Source of the DNA: Callaeas wilsoni
Lineage: Eukaryota; Chordata; Aves; Passeriformes; Callaeidae
DNA length: 64,000 bases
Assembly: GCA_013398955.1 (NCBI GenBank)
Contig: VWPU01019139.1
Coordinates: forward strand, 62,001-126,000
Direction: 5' to 3'
Position 1 is the stretch's first letter. Each line of letters begins with the position of its first letter. The position numbers and the translations under genes were made by a program. This document shows, in pieces, positions 34,500 to 44,966 of this stretch. The notes under the pieces are model-generated. The model did not search any database. It had not been told where the DNA came from and worked only from the letters and a program-made list of their open reading frames with translations.

Positions 34500-34720
34500 G
34501 TAACAACAGTCGGGAAATATCTTCAAGTGATTAAAAAATTTAAACAGGTTAATTAGTTCCAAAAAGAGAAAAGAAGATTTAAAGGTGCTTCTGTAGGTAC
34601 ATTTAAAATACAATCAATAATTTATCATGGAATTTTTGTTCAACAATGAGAAATTAGGAGGCTTGAAACTCCCCAAAATTTTATCTGCTAGGGAAAATGT
34701 TTAAATCATTTCTTCTCCTT
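34500..34720. promoter_or_regulatory. Candidate conserved noncoding element (AT-rich)
   Basis: GGTTAATTAGTTCC (TTAATTA at about 34549-34555), AAAATACAATCAATAATTTATC and GTTCAACAATGAG (SOX-like ACAAT) occur within 220 bp. The block has sharp edges with GC-richer flanks. Confidence 0.4.
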
Positions 34721-35109
34721 CCTGTGACTGGTGCTAGAGGGGCAGCACCGCCAGCCAGCCCCAGGCCTTTACACATTGCCCTGTGGCTTGGGAGCGGGGT
34801 CAGGGGCTGGCAGAGGTGTGGGGCCTGATGCAGGTTGGGTGCTGCTGGGCAGGGTCCACTTGGGAATCCACTCAACAGGCCCCACATGTCCTGTGAGGGC
34901 TCCTGAGACAGGCGATCTCAACCCATCTGTGTGCCACTGAGGACCTCCTGTCCCAGTGCCCTGGCACGGGGCTGGGTTTGGCGTGGGGGACTGGGCCAGA
35001 AGGTCAGGGAGAAGGGAGCTGTTCCCAGGGCGGTGGGTGGCTTTGGGCAGGCTGAGTGCCAACACCGGGCGTCTAACCCTGGGATGTAACTAACCCCTAG
35101 GGAGCATGG
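34721..35109. other. GC-rich spacer
   Basis: Open frames on both strands (up to 98 codons) are Pro/Gly-rich and match nothing. Confidence 0.45.
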
Positions 35110-35480
35110 CAAAGTTGGAAATGAAAGAGTAACAGCTGGAGTTCATTGTCCACCCCATACAAAACTCTGTGTCCCACCCATACAGGAAGGGTTGTATGAG
35201 CTGCTCTGAAGAATCCTTCATCGTCTATGGAAATGTGTCTGGTTTTACAGAAAAAATAAAATATATATATAGTGAATTGAAAATAAATGGCATTATTAGC
35301 AGAAAGGGAGTCCCTAATTAACCAGATATAGTCCATTACTGTAGCCTTCAATTCATTAAATTGCATAATTACATAAAAACACTGTTGATGTGATGTTCAG
35401 TATATCTGGTATTGTCTTCCTAATAATTAGCTCCATAATTGTCACTTTGACAGGGTAATTAAAAATGTTTAAAGATGTTG
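35110..35480. promoter_or_regulatory. Strong candidate conserved noncoding element with four TAATTA cores
   Basis: Four TAATTA cores lie at 35315-35320, 35366-35371, 35424-35429 and 35456-35461, within 150 bp, in a block that also contains TAATTG at 35436-35441 and AATTCATTAAATTGC. Clustered homeodomain half-sites of this density are a signature of developmental enhancers. No frame is open across it. Function is inferred. Confidence 0.5.
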
Positions 35481-35860
35481 TGTCAGCCTGTTCTCCTTTG
35501 CTGAGCTCAGTTGGATGTCTCTAGAAGGTGATTTTCTACCCGAATCCACCATGGTTTTGTATCTGATTTATGCCAATGTGTTACAGGAATGACCAGGTTC
35601 ATGGATTACTTTGATGTTCCTGTTAGGCTGATTTTTAAGAGTAGGAGAAAAATAACTTCAGATGTCATTTTCACTTACTTTTAGGAAATCTGTGATCCCA
35701 TCCCCTGGTTCATGCTACTGGTGATGTGACTTTCAGTTTTATGGGCAGAGTGTTGTGAAATCTGACATTTGTAGCCCTAAATCTCAGTTCTGTTTGCTGT
35801 GTAAAACCTTTCATCTGACATCCATTTTTTATGAAGGGATGGAAGAACACAGGAAATCAA
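35481..35860. other. AT-leaning stretch, possible continuation of the element
   Basis: AT-leaning, with no clear motif cluster and no gene. It may be part of the preceding constrained region. Confidence 0.3.
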
Positions 35861-36279
35861 GGCCGTAGCTCCGAGGTGCGTGGCTGGTTTGGAACAGGCA
35901 GCTCTGCCAGGGCAGGTGGCTGGGAGCTGGGCAGTACCCGACTGTGACAAGGCTTCAGCTGTGCTGGGCTAGGGCACAGGTGTGACACGACGGTGATGAA
36001 ATGCCGCAGAGAAGCACAGGACTGGTGGGTCCATGTGCCACTAGAGGAGAGTAGGTGGCATGATGCTCTGGGCATGGTGGTGGGGAGCAAGACAGGAGCC
36101 TGGAACTGATAAACTAGCTGTGGGACAGCCCAGGAACGGTGCAAATGCTGTCCCAGGAACAGAGCCTGGTGCTGGGAATATGCTGTAACAGAGGTGGTTT
36201 CTGGAGTCTTTCATGGCAGGCGCTCTGGGTTCTGTGTTTAACGGCAGTGATTGCCACTTTGGATGGTCAAAACCCTGAC
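35861..36279. other. GC-moderate spacer
   Basis: A 95-codon minus-strand open frame matches nothing. Confidence 0.45.
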
Positions 36280-36970
36280 TGGTTTTCCTTTTCTACAAAA
36301 TAAACTCTAATATTCTTTGCTGAGAAGTGATAAATTAATCTATCCTCATGCCCAGGAGCTTTGCCAGCTGGATTTTGGCTGGATGAGAGTCTGTTTGTGA
36401 AAGCTTTTAAGGATTTTTGAAAATAACATGTTTTGAATCATTAAATGAATGAAGTGATCTGGTCTTCTGGAATAAACAGTAATCACATGGATGTGAAGTT
36501 TGAACTTCTTTCTTGGCAAAAAAAATTCTGACACTTCCCTTTCTTATTTTTACATTTGTATTTGTATTTATTTTGGTTATTGGACTGTCTCTTACACTAC
36601 GTATTGTCTGCCCCAGCAGGCTCTGTGGAGACCATACACATTCCCCAGTACCTACAGCACTTGGCCGAGGGAGTCCCCTCACAGCTGTGCATGTGTCTCC
36701 ATGTCCAGATGGCCTCATTCCATCACCCTCCAGCCGTAGTTTGGATTCAGTGTTCAGAATTGCTTCACTAACAGAGAAACTTTACAATCTGTTGCAGGCC
36801 ATTATATGCAAACCCATGCCCAAATAATTGACCCCTTGCCATCCAAATTGCAGAAGGGCTTGAGCGATTCGTAATCTTACAGAAAAGATTTGTATTCAAA
36901 GTATTTCAGACCTATATGTAAATGTAATTGACAGTGAGATAACAAGGTGTAATTTTGTAGTGGCTCTGTC
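36280..36970. promoter_or_regulatory. AT-rich flank of the CpG island, candidate element
   Basis: AT-rich sub-blocks at 36290-36350 (GATAAATTAATCTATCC), 36400-36500 (CATTAAATGAATGAAG) and 36780-36960 carry homeodomain-like cores. It runs to the sharp edge of the CpG island. Overlapping open frames near 36500-36827 match nothing. Confidence 0.3.
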
Positions 36971-36977
36971 AGTAGGT

Positions 36978-37375
36978 GATCGCACAGCCATCCCTGCGCT
37001 CCGGATGTTCTGCGGCCGGCAGCGGGGTCCCCGACGCGCTGTCTGGAGCTGAACTGATGCTATTTACTCCTCTGATCTTCCTCGGTTGCCAGCCGCGTCT
37101 CGCCCCTCAGCCGTTCGCCGTGCAGCTGGCAGTGCCTAATGCCGGGGCTGGAGCAGGGCCCACGGCTTCCCGGCGGGGCCGCTCCCGGGAGCCGCGCAGC
37201 CCCAGCGCTGCAGCGCCCAGCGCGTCCCCGCCAGCGCCACCGTGCCCGCCAGTGCCCGTGGGTGCGGCAAGAGCACTGGGGACACTCTGTCCACCACGGC
37301 CGTGGCGGCTGGGCCATATGGTAGCGGTGCCAGCATGGGAGGTGCCGGCAGTGCTGCTGTGCTGATGCCCGGTTT
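36978..37375. promoter_or_regulatory. CpG island
   Basis: I count about 40 CpG dinucleotides in roughly 395 bp, with high G+C, against nearly none on either side. This far exceeds the rest of the window and fits a CpG island. It could be the promoter of an unannotated transcript, an alternative promoter of a nearby gene, or an orphan island at an enhancer. A 129-codon frame (36976-37365 +) and a 107-codon frame (37136-37459 -) are open but are expected where GC content is high, and their Pro/Ala/Arg-rich text has no domain. Confidence 0.75.
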
Positions 37376-37760
37376 CAGAATGCCTTGTTTATAATGAGCC
37401 ATGCATATGAATGAATCCTTAGGACAGGAAGGCAGGGAATGTGACATAAAACTGTACAAAGGTTTCTAGAGAACCAGCAAGGTCTCCTGTAGGATGATAG
37501 ATCTCTCTTTAAGTCATAGGAGGAAAGGCTCCTATAAAGAGTAATAAATTCATAAATTTCTCTAGTCACCAAGGTTATTTCCAACAAAAGAATTTATTGC
37601 CTGGCACACATTTCTCTGCTCGCAATAATGAGATCTGGGCTCCAACACGTGACATTTATGACTGGCATTATTTAAAAAAAAGGAAAAGACATACAGTCTT
37701 CGAGGAAAATATGTGGAACAAATCTGCAGTTCACATGTACAGTATATTCATACTCCAAAT
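37376..37760. promoter_or_regulatory. Candidate conserved noncoding element next to the CpG island
   Basis: The sequence changes to AT-rich immediately after the island. It has GAATTTATTGCC, the E-box ACACGTGAC near 37646, TGACATTTATGACTGGCATTATTT (HOX/MEIS-like text near 37651-37674), CAATAATGAG, and a TTCGAGG CpG. The abutting arrangement of island and AT-rich element is enhancer- or promoter-like. Confidence 0.45.
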
Positions 37761-39099
37761 GCTGCAGGCTGAGCTGGGTTTCAGCCAGGGAACCAGCAAT
37801 ACTTTTGTGGATGTTTTCCTGGGAAAATGTGCTGCAGTGGGACCACTGACCCTGGATGGGCTCCAGTCTGCTGCAACCCCAGCCACCACCTGAGGTTTTG
37901 AAGGTATCCTGGGCTCAGCCATGCCAGTAGGCAATGTGCAGACTATACATGGGGATGCTCAGTCCCCTGTGCCAGATGCCCATCTTGGGGCTCAGACACG
38001 GGGCTCGCATCCTTCCTTCAGAGTGATGCAGCCACTGGAGACGAGTAGCAGAGCCAACAGCTGTCCCCTTGCTCCAGCACTGCTGTTCTGGTCACTGCAG
38101 CCTGGCACTGCCCCAAGGTGTGGACTCCCAGAGACTCTGCAGAAGGATAGGGCAGGCTGGCATCTCAGTGTGGACAGGCACAGGGCATCCCTGGCATCTT
38201 CCAGGACAGCGGAATGGCTGACCTGCCAGGTAAGGCTTTAAATCTCTGCCATGCTGAGGCCATGGCCTGGTGCATGTCTGGCACTGCAGGAGAAGCCCTC
38301 CTGTGCTCTGCACTCCAGAGCTCCCCATGCATCTCCCTGACATCACAGGAAAGGACACTTGGAACTGCTCTTTGCCTAATGGGGTAGTTTGGATGTTACA
38401 GCCCAAATTTGAAGAGTTCATTAATTACTATGCTGAAAGCCAGGCTCTCTTTATCATAAGTGAGGTAGCACCATCTCCCCCTTTCTGTGATCCTCTGACC
38501 ATGGATAGGGTGGAATCCATGGTCCTGCCTCCTGCTGCTCCTCTCCTCCCTACACCAGGAGCATTCAGGGCTGAGCACGGCCCCAAGTTCACACTGCTTG
38601 TGCTTCCAGAACCTGAGTTGCTCCTTGCTTGTGCCAATGCCCTTCAATTCTCCCGCCTGGCATTTGCTTCCTGCTGGAAAACACCTCTGTGCCTGCCCCG
38701 GGGGGCAGAGGGATGGGCACCCACCCTGCTGCACCGAGGGGCTGCCCCACAGCCCTCGGGACCACGCCAGCTCCTGCGCCCCTCAGGGCTGCAGCAGGGC
38801 TCGGCCTGCTGGTGCTGATATGTTTTCTCGGCTCCATCTCCTCTGGAACTCAAGTGCAGCTCATTTCCCTGTGGGAATTGGTGCTCGCCACCAGGATACA
38901 CATATCCCATCACCTGTGCAGGAGCATGGTACCCGTGCTACTTCTCCTGTGCTCAGCAAACCCAGTGCTAGCATGGCTTGGGAGCGTGGGGTGTAATTGC
39001 AGCCTGCCATGAAGCTGACATCCCCCTCCTGCCCTCATGGTGCCCGTCCCTGAGATTTCCCAGTTTTGCAGGAAAGGCAGTGGCAAAGGATGGGCATGC
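37761..39099. other. Gene-free, GC-moderate stretch
   Basis: Overlapping open frames up to 182 codons (38270-38818 +) are Pro/Ser/Cys-rich and match nothing. No repeats. Confidence 0.45.
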
Positions 39100-39380
39100 C
39101 TGTCTGCAGGATGGTCACTTTTATGTTAGATTTGTAGGAAGAAAGCAAAGGCATTACTGCACAGCAGGACTGGTTATGCAGCTCCAACCCAGGGCAGTGT
39201 TTACTCAATAAAACAGATGAAAACAGTATCTGCAGCAACAGTGAGCACAGCGACAGCGGCAGCGGCAGCTGCAGGGCCGGGCCGGATTATGCAGATATGT
39301 CTGCTGGAGGAGGAACTCAGCCTACCTTTGTGTCTCGTAATGAAACTTTACACTTGCTCAGTGCATTTTGATTAACTCTC
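39100..39380. promoter_or_regulatory. Candidate element with a CpG/GCGGCA core
   Basis: Contains TTACTCAATAAAAC (39202-39215), a short GCGGCA-type run with several CpGs (about 39248-39287), GGATTATGCAGATATG (39283-39298) and TTTTGATTAACTC at its end. AT-rich and CpG-bearing text alternate. Function is inferred. Confidence 0.35.
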
Positions 39381-40184
39381 TGTGCCCCTCCTGCCTGTAG
39401 GAGGCATCCAAACGCTCTGCGTGGTGCTGGCAAGCTCGCGGCTTTCTGCTGCCTCTGTAGCGAATGCTTCCAGAACTGCTAGGGAAAACCATCATCCTCA
39501 GCCTCTTGCTGCCACGCGCCGTGTGCCGGGAAGGCACCTGCCCAGGGGGGCCTCCTCAAACTCCTCAAACTGCCCGGAGAGCATTCCAGTCTGACTAATG
39601 GCTGCAGGGAATGTGCCCTCTGGGAGCTGGATGCCAGCCGGGCATGGAAAAGGTTGTGCACAGAAAACCCGGGTTATGGGAGAAGGTCAAAGTGTGACCC
39701 CACTCTGACCAGATGGAAGATGCAACTGTTTGATTTGGGGCTGGAGGCGATGAACAGGGGCTGGCAAAACATGAGGTTACCCTGAGGGGTGACATGGACT
39801 ACCCCCTCTCAGCTTCCACTTTCTGGAGAGGATGTAACCCTCCTTGATCCAGTGTGTGCATGCAGAGAGGCCAGTCCCATGGGACACTCCAGAAACTATC
39901 TGCAAATATGATTGTCAAATGGGCTTGCTGTGTTAATCCCTTATGTACCTTGGTTATGTGGACCTCAGTAATGTCAGGGAAAAAAACTAGGAATTGTACT
40001 GCAAAGTTGTTTGCAGGATAAATGCATCTAATAGGATAGGATTTATAAAATGCAGTGATGGAATTTGGTGTGATGACACCTCTCCAAGAGCACTTTGACT
40101 AGTGGAGGTAATACCTCCCCAGAGAGCACTGCATGCTCTACTTGTGCTCCAAAGGGGTATGTTCTGGGAGTTAATCCTCTGATG
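39381..40184. other. Gene-free stretch
   Basis: Short open frames without homology. The part 39955-40080 is AT-leaning with no clear cluster. Confidence 0.45.
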
Positions 40185-40500
40185 GGAAGGCTGTCAATTA
40201 TTGATACTTCATGTTTAGCTTTCCTACAAAGCTAGAAGTCTTCTGGAAGCCTTTAGATTAGCAGAATGATTGAATAATTGATATTACTCGATTTATATGA
40301 TTTTGAAAAATTCACAGTGCAGGTTGTCTGGGGAGGAGCCCAATTAAGGTGCAATTCAGCCAATCCACCTCCCTCCTTGTTCTCCACCCCCTCAATCTGG
40401 GAAGCAGCAGGTACAGAGGGAACACACGGCATTTGCATTGCAGAAAGAGTGAACAGAGTGACAACACTTCATTTGCATTTTTACTGAGCAGAATAGAGGT
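40185..40500. promoter_or_regulatory. Candidate element with two POU octamers 40 bp apart
   Basis: ATTTGCAT (reverse octamer) occurs at 40431-40438 and again at 40471-40478, exactly 40 bp apart and in the same orientation. TTGAATAATTGATATTACTC (40270-40289) and other AT cores lie upstream. Paired octamers with fixed spacing suggest a POU-factor site pair. Function is inferred. Confidence 0.4.
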
Positions 40501-43199
40501 AAGGAGAAAAATAAGGTAAACATCCCAGACAGCCCAGACCACAGCACAAGGTGTTCCCTACATGGGGTAGGTGTCTCAGAGCCCACTTGGAGACTGCCAA
40601 GGAGATGCCATCCTGCTGCAGGTGGTGGGATGCTGCACTCTGGACCAGGCTGTGTGCATGCAGCAAGGTGAGGATGGGATCACCCCTGAACTGCACTGAC
40701 ACTGGACAAGAGTGCACCCTGAGAGCTGTGTCTCTGCACCCGTTCTGGAAAGAGGTCTGTGGCACTGGTGCTGGACATGGTAACACTCTGCATGCTGAGG
40801 GAGCCCAGAGATCAGCTGGCAGCCACCAGGCTGTCCGATGCTGGCAGTGCACATCACTGTTCTGCCTTTTCCTACTTCGGAGCCTGGTATTTATTGCTTG
40901 ATCCTTTAATTCGGCTCAGCAAACAAGCTAAGTCTGGTTTCCTCTTCATTATTCCTCATGGCATGCATGGTCTCCCTGTGAGCACCGGTGCTGAAGGCAG
41001 TACTGTTTGGGGTGGCGGGCACTCATACAGCACCTGCCAGTCAGCACCGCTCCGAGGCGGGGACTGAGGCACAAGGGCTCTGTCAAGGTGTCAGGGCTCA
41101 TCCAGTTGTTGCCAAAAGCCACATGTGCCAGAGGAAATCTGCTTTGCAAGACCATGCTGGATCCCCCTGAAAGAGCCCTGCAAAAGCCTTGCGAGTGGGC
41201 ACTGTGGCCCCTTCCAGTGGATTCCTGTTCCCAAGGTATTGGGCAGACCCTGGCAGTGCTGACAGGAATGTTTCCTTTGCAGTCAGAGGGGCCGGAGCTG
41301 CCTGGTGTCTGCAGAGTCCTTCTGCCAGTGCCTGGACAGGTGCTGCCGGGACAGAACAGATGGGATGCTCCAGGATGACCCACAGAGCATCCTGGGACAC
41401 AGCCCAGGAGGCATCGGCCTTCCCAGCCCCCAGAGCCCCCTAGCTCCAGGCACAGCTGTGGTGCCTTTGAAGAGGGGAGCCTGGAGCATGTTACTATAGT
41501 TACTGCAGGCTCAGGGTAACAAGCAGAGAGATATTTAAAAATTGATTGTTCTAGCAACAGCTCATCCATGTTTGGCAACATCAGGCACATGATGTCAGCT
41601 CCCTGCACTGGGCTGCAGCCTCTAATATCCTTGTCTGGAAATTGCTGGTGTACAGGGAGTGCCTGCTCCTTGGAGACCTGCACACTGGTCTGTCAGTGGC
41701 TGCAAGCACGGGGAGGCTGGAGGTGGTGGTGGGGCTGGACTGGTGGGAGAGCTGTGCCACGGCGCTGAGCCTGGTTCAGGGACTGTGACTGCTGCCAGTG
41801 TGTGTGTGTGAGGAAAAGGCTTTTTATCCTCTCTTAATACATCACCAGTACTGACTACAAATGGATACCCCAGCAGCTCTTAGGGCCTTACAAGGCAGCT
41901 GCCTCCTACAGATGTGGCCTTGTGTCCACCTGCTGATGGAGCCAGCAGCGCTCTCTGCCCACCTGGCTGCCCCATGTCCATGTGGCCAGGGAGCCAGCAG
42001 GGCCCTGTCCCTGCCTGGCTGTGGCCCTTCCTGGACACTGCACTGATGTGCCAGGGCTCTGCTGACGGGGGCATGCCAGGGTCAGGAGCGGCTGTGGAGG
42101 CTCAGGAGATGAACATGTGCTGCACGGCACCTCGGCACAGCCTGGCACAGCCCGGCCAGGGCCCGCCAGGGCCCTCCACTGGAGTGTCCCTGTGGAGGGG
42201 ATGCTCCAGCAGTCAGCAATAGTTTAGCGGCACTGTGGATGCTGAAGAGCACTTCAGAGCTCTTTCTAGGGCAGGGAAAGACTGGCTGAAAGAACTACTG
42301 ATACTGCATTTGTTTTGTGTGGAGGAAATGGCTGCCACAGTGTCAGGAATTCCATGTATAAAGTGTTTTTTCATTCCATGTAAATTAGCCCCAGGGCTTG
42401 TCCCTCCCAGCGCTTCCTGCAGAGCTGGGGGCTGGTTCCCTCGGCACTGGGCACTGTGGCTAGGTGCAGGGAAAAGCTCCAGTATTTGGTGTGTCTTCTT
42501 TTCCAGATGCCAGCACCAGCCGCTGACAATGTGGCTGACTCTCTGGGTAGGTGTCACCTGGAGACAAACAGATCTCACTGGGCAAATCTGATTTGCTTCA
42601 CACTGTGGCAGCAGTGGCACCAAGTGTGTGGGACATGCCTTTCTTACAGGAGCAGGGGACCAGTTGTTTATGAGGTCTTGTGGGCTTCAGGGGTTTTTTT
42701 CCTGTTCTTCCTTCCGTAAGAAGAGACAAGAGGAGTGCAGAGAGATGGGGTTGGTGCTGGTGCTTAGTGCTCACTGAGAGGAGATGAATGCAGGAGGCCT
42801 ATGCTGCTGGAGCCAGGAGAAGCCACAGAAGCTCCTAGCAGCAGGGGTGGACCTGCACCATTCCTATCCTATGCGTGAGTCACACAGAGCCTGGAGGAGA
42901 AATGTTTCAATCATTTGTATTTTATGTGTGAGGAGGTTAATTGCACTGATGGTAAAGACAGGCATTGGCATGACAATTTGATTAGAAAGGAACTCTGGTT
43001 TCAAAGAGATGTAGCCAGGAGCAGAGGTTCTCTCTGAAGTAGCAGTTTTTACCCCAAAGGCTGCATTTCCTGTTGTGAGTGGACTGGGGAGAGCTTTGGT
43101 TTGATTTCATGCACTAGTTGGTCTATCTTCATCTAAGTTGCTGCTTGTACTTATAAATCCCTGTCTCTGGGCAGGGGTGATAAGATCTCGAGGCATTCC
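40501..43199. other. Gene-free, GC-moderate stretch with a (GT)n tract
   Basis: Open frames include a 244-codon minus-strand frame (40949-41683) that is Cys/Ser/Pro/Gly/His-rich and matches nothing. A short GT run lies at 41799-41811. No transposon is visible. Confidence 0.45.
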
Positions 43200-43380
43200 T
43201 GTCTGTGCAGTAAGAAGTTTGAAAAGATACATTAACAAAGTTATTTAATTGCTGTGTATCCATGCCAGGAGCTTGACTAATACACAAGAAGATTTAGAAT
43301 TGGTCCTTTATGAGAGTCCATTTCAAACATTTGTTGTGGCTGATACCTGCTGGGAAATTTAACTGAAAAGTTACATTGGA
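43200..43380. promoter_or_regulatory. Weak candidate element (AT-rich)
   Basis: TACATTAACAAAGTTATTTAATTGC (SOX-like ACAAAG) and GACTAATACAC, in an AT-rich 180-bp block. Compositional evidence. Confidence 0.25.
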
Positions 43381-44448
43381 AAACCTCTAGCCAGAAAGCT
43401 GTCGGAAGGGACTGGGAGGCAAAGACGGTGGAAGGTCCATCTCAGCAGAAGTGCTCTTGGGTCAGTGGTGCTGGGTGTCCTGGTGTGCAGGGTATGAGGT
43501 GGGGTGGTGGCTGATGTTTGCTGTGGAAAACAGAATGTGTGATGGAGGAGGAGGATAGCTCCATGTGACTCTATGGAAAGAGGACAAAAGACCAGGTTTA
43601 CATAGGATATTTTGCTTGGAGTCATGTGGTTGGAGGTCCCATGCTACCAAAGCTAAAATGACCCCATATTTCCAAACCCATACATGACAACTACCCAGTT
43701 TTGAGTTGCATCCAGGAGTTCTGTGCTAGACCTTGTTTTTCCCAAGGAAGAGCTGCTGTTAACCCTTTGTTAACCCTTCTGCAGCGAAGATCTGGTCCCT
43801 GAACCAGACCTTCCAGGTAGCTTTGAAGGGAGAGCTGGGGGGTGTTAGGACTCAACTTGTTTCTTTTGTATGAACACAATAAAATCTAAGTGGTCATCCC
43901 TTCAAGGACATGGGACAGAGTAGGTTGAAGCTGGAGCTTACCTGCAGCTGATGTAGCTGGAGCAGAGTGCCTGGCTCTGCCAGCTGTGCTAAGGTGGAAG
44001 CTGATGTCTAAGAGAAGAGTTGGGAAGAGCTATGAGATTATGGAGAATGAAATCATGCTGTGGGGTGGGAGCATGCAGGAAAGGATCTCTTATTCCCTTT
44101 CAGAGACAGGCTGTGGAAGCAGCTTCCTTCAGCCCCTACTTAGGGGACAGAGCTCAGGTAGCAAGACACTGTGTCTGGAAGACAAAGGTCTCTCTAACTA
44201 GATGCAGCTGAAGACAGGCAAGTTTAGATTAGAGAGAAGCTACACAGTGGGAACAGATTGTAATTAAGTACTGGAGCAATGGACCTCAGGTCTCTTCCTC
44301 ATTAGAAACGCTGGCTGTGAAGATCAAATGTTTTCTTTCTAAAAAAAACTTGTGGTTGCTCAAACTGGAGTTAATCCAGGGCAGTCTTAAGGCCTGTGCT
44401 GGGCACAAGGTCATCCTAAGTGATCATCACCTCTCTGCCCTGCTCAGG
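43381..44448. other. Gene-free stretch upstream of the second CR1
   Basis: A perfect 10-base tandem (GTTAACCCTTTGTTAACCCTT) lies at about 43759-43779. The part 44190-44330 has repeat-like texture but no diagnostic motif. Confidence 0.4.
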
Positions 44449-44966
44449 TGAGACCTCACCTGCAGTACTGCATCCAGCTCTGGGACCCAGCACAGGAAGG
44501 ACGTGGAGCTGTTGGAGCAAATCCAAAGGAGGCCAACGAGACAAGGGATAGAACACCTCTCCTATAAGGAAAAGCTGGGGGAACTGGGGTTGTTCAGCTT
44601 GGAAAAGAGAAGGCTTTGGGGTGACCTAATTGTGGCCTCCCAGGACCTGAAGGGAGCTGACAAAAACGATGAAGAGAGACTTTTTACAAGAGCATGTAGT
44701 AACAGGATCAGGGGAAGTGGCTTCAAACTGTAAGCGAGTAGGTTTAGATTAGATATTGGGAAGAAATTCTTCCCTGTGAGGGAAGAAAAGCTGCAGCTGT
44801 TGCCCAGAGCAGCTGTGCATGTCCCATTCCTCTCAGTGTTCAAGGTCAGGTTGGACGGGGCTTGGAGCAGCCTGGTCTGATGGAAGGGCTCCTGCCCATG
44901 GCAGGGGATTGGAACTAGTTGAGTTTAAGGTCCCTTCCAACCCAAGCCATTCTATGTTTCTATGAT
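44449..44966 (+). mobile_element. CR1 LINE 3' fragment, 5'-truncated
   Basis: The text follows the avian CR1 3' region in order: GTGAGACCTCACCTGCAGTA at its start, TGCATCCAGCTCTGGGACCC, CACCTCTCCTATAAGG, TTCAGCTTGGAAAAGAGAAG, GACTTTTTACAAGAGCATG, TTTAGATTAGATATTGGG, TCCCTTCCAACCCAAGCC, and a terminal TCTATG.TTCTATGA tail. The orientation is +. It is a typical 5'-truncated copy; the degree of divergence suggests it is not a very recent insertion. Confidence 0.9.
44503..44879 (+). pseudogene. CR1 ORF2 C-terminal remnant with one in-frame stop
   Basis: The frame reads through the CR1 ORF2 C-terminus: a RRPTRQGIEHLSY region, ELGLFSLEKRRLWGDLI, LFTRACSNRIRGSGFKL. It then has a stop codon at 44731-44733, and continues in the same frame with RFRLDIGKKFF and VFKVRLDGAWSSLV to a terminal stop near 44879. 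The stop is where family members keep a sense codon. No reverse transcriptase or endonuclease domain remains, so the copy is inert. Confidence 0.75.

Noticed and set aside
36976..37365. 129-codon plus-strand frame in the CpG island
   Set aside because: High GC content reduces stop codons; the Pro/Ala/Arg-rich text has no domain and a minus-strand frame is open over the same DNA.
44190..44330. Possible second CR1 or L2-like fragment upstream of the CR1 at 44449
   Set aside because: A single TTTAGATTAGA match is not enough; no tail or ORF2 text.
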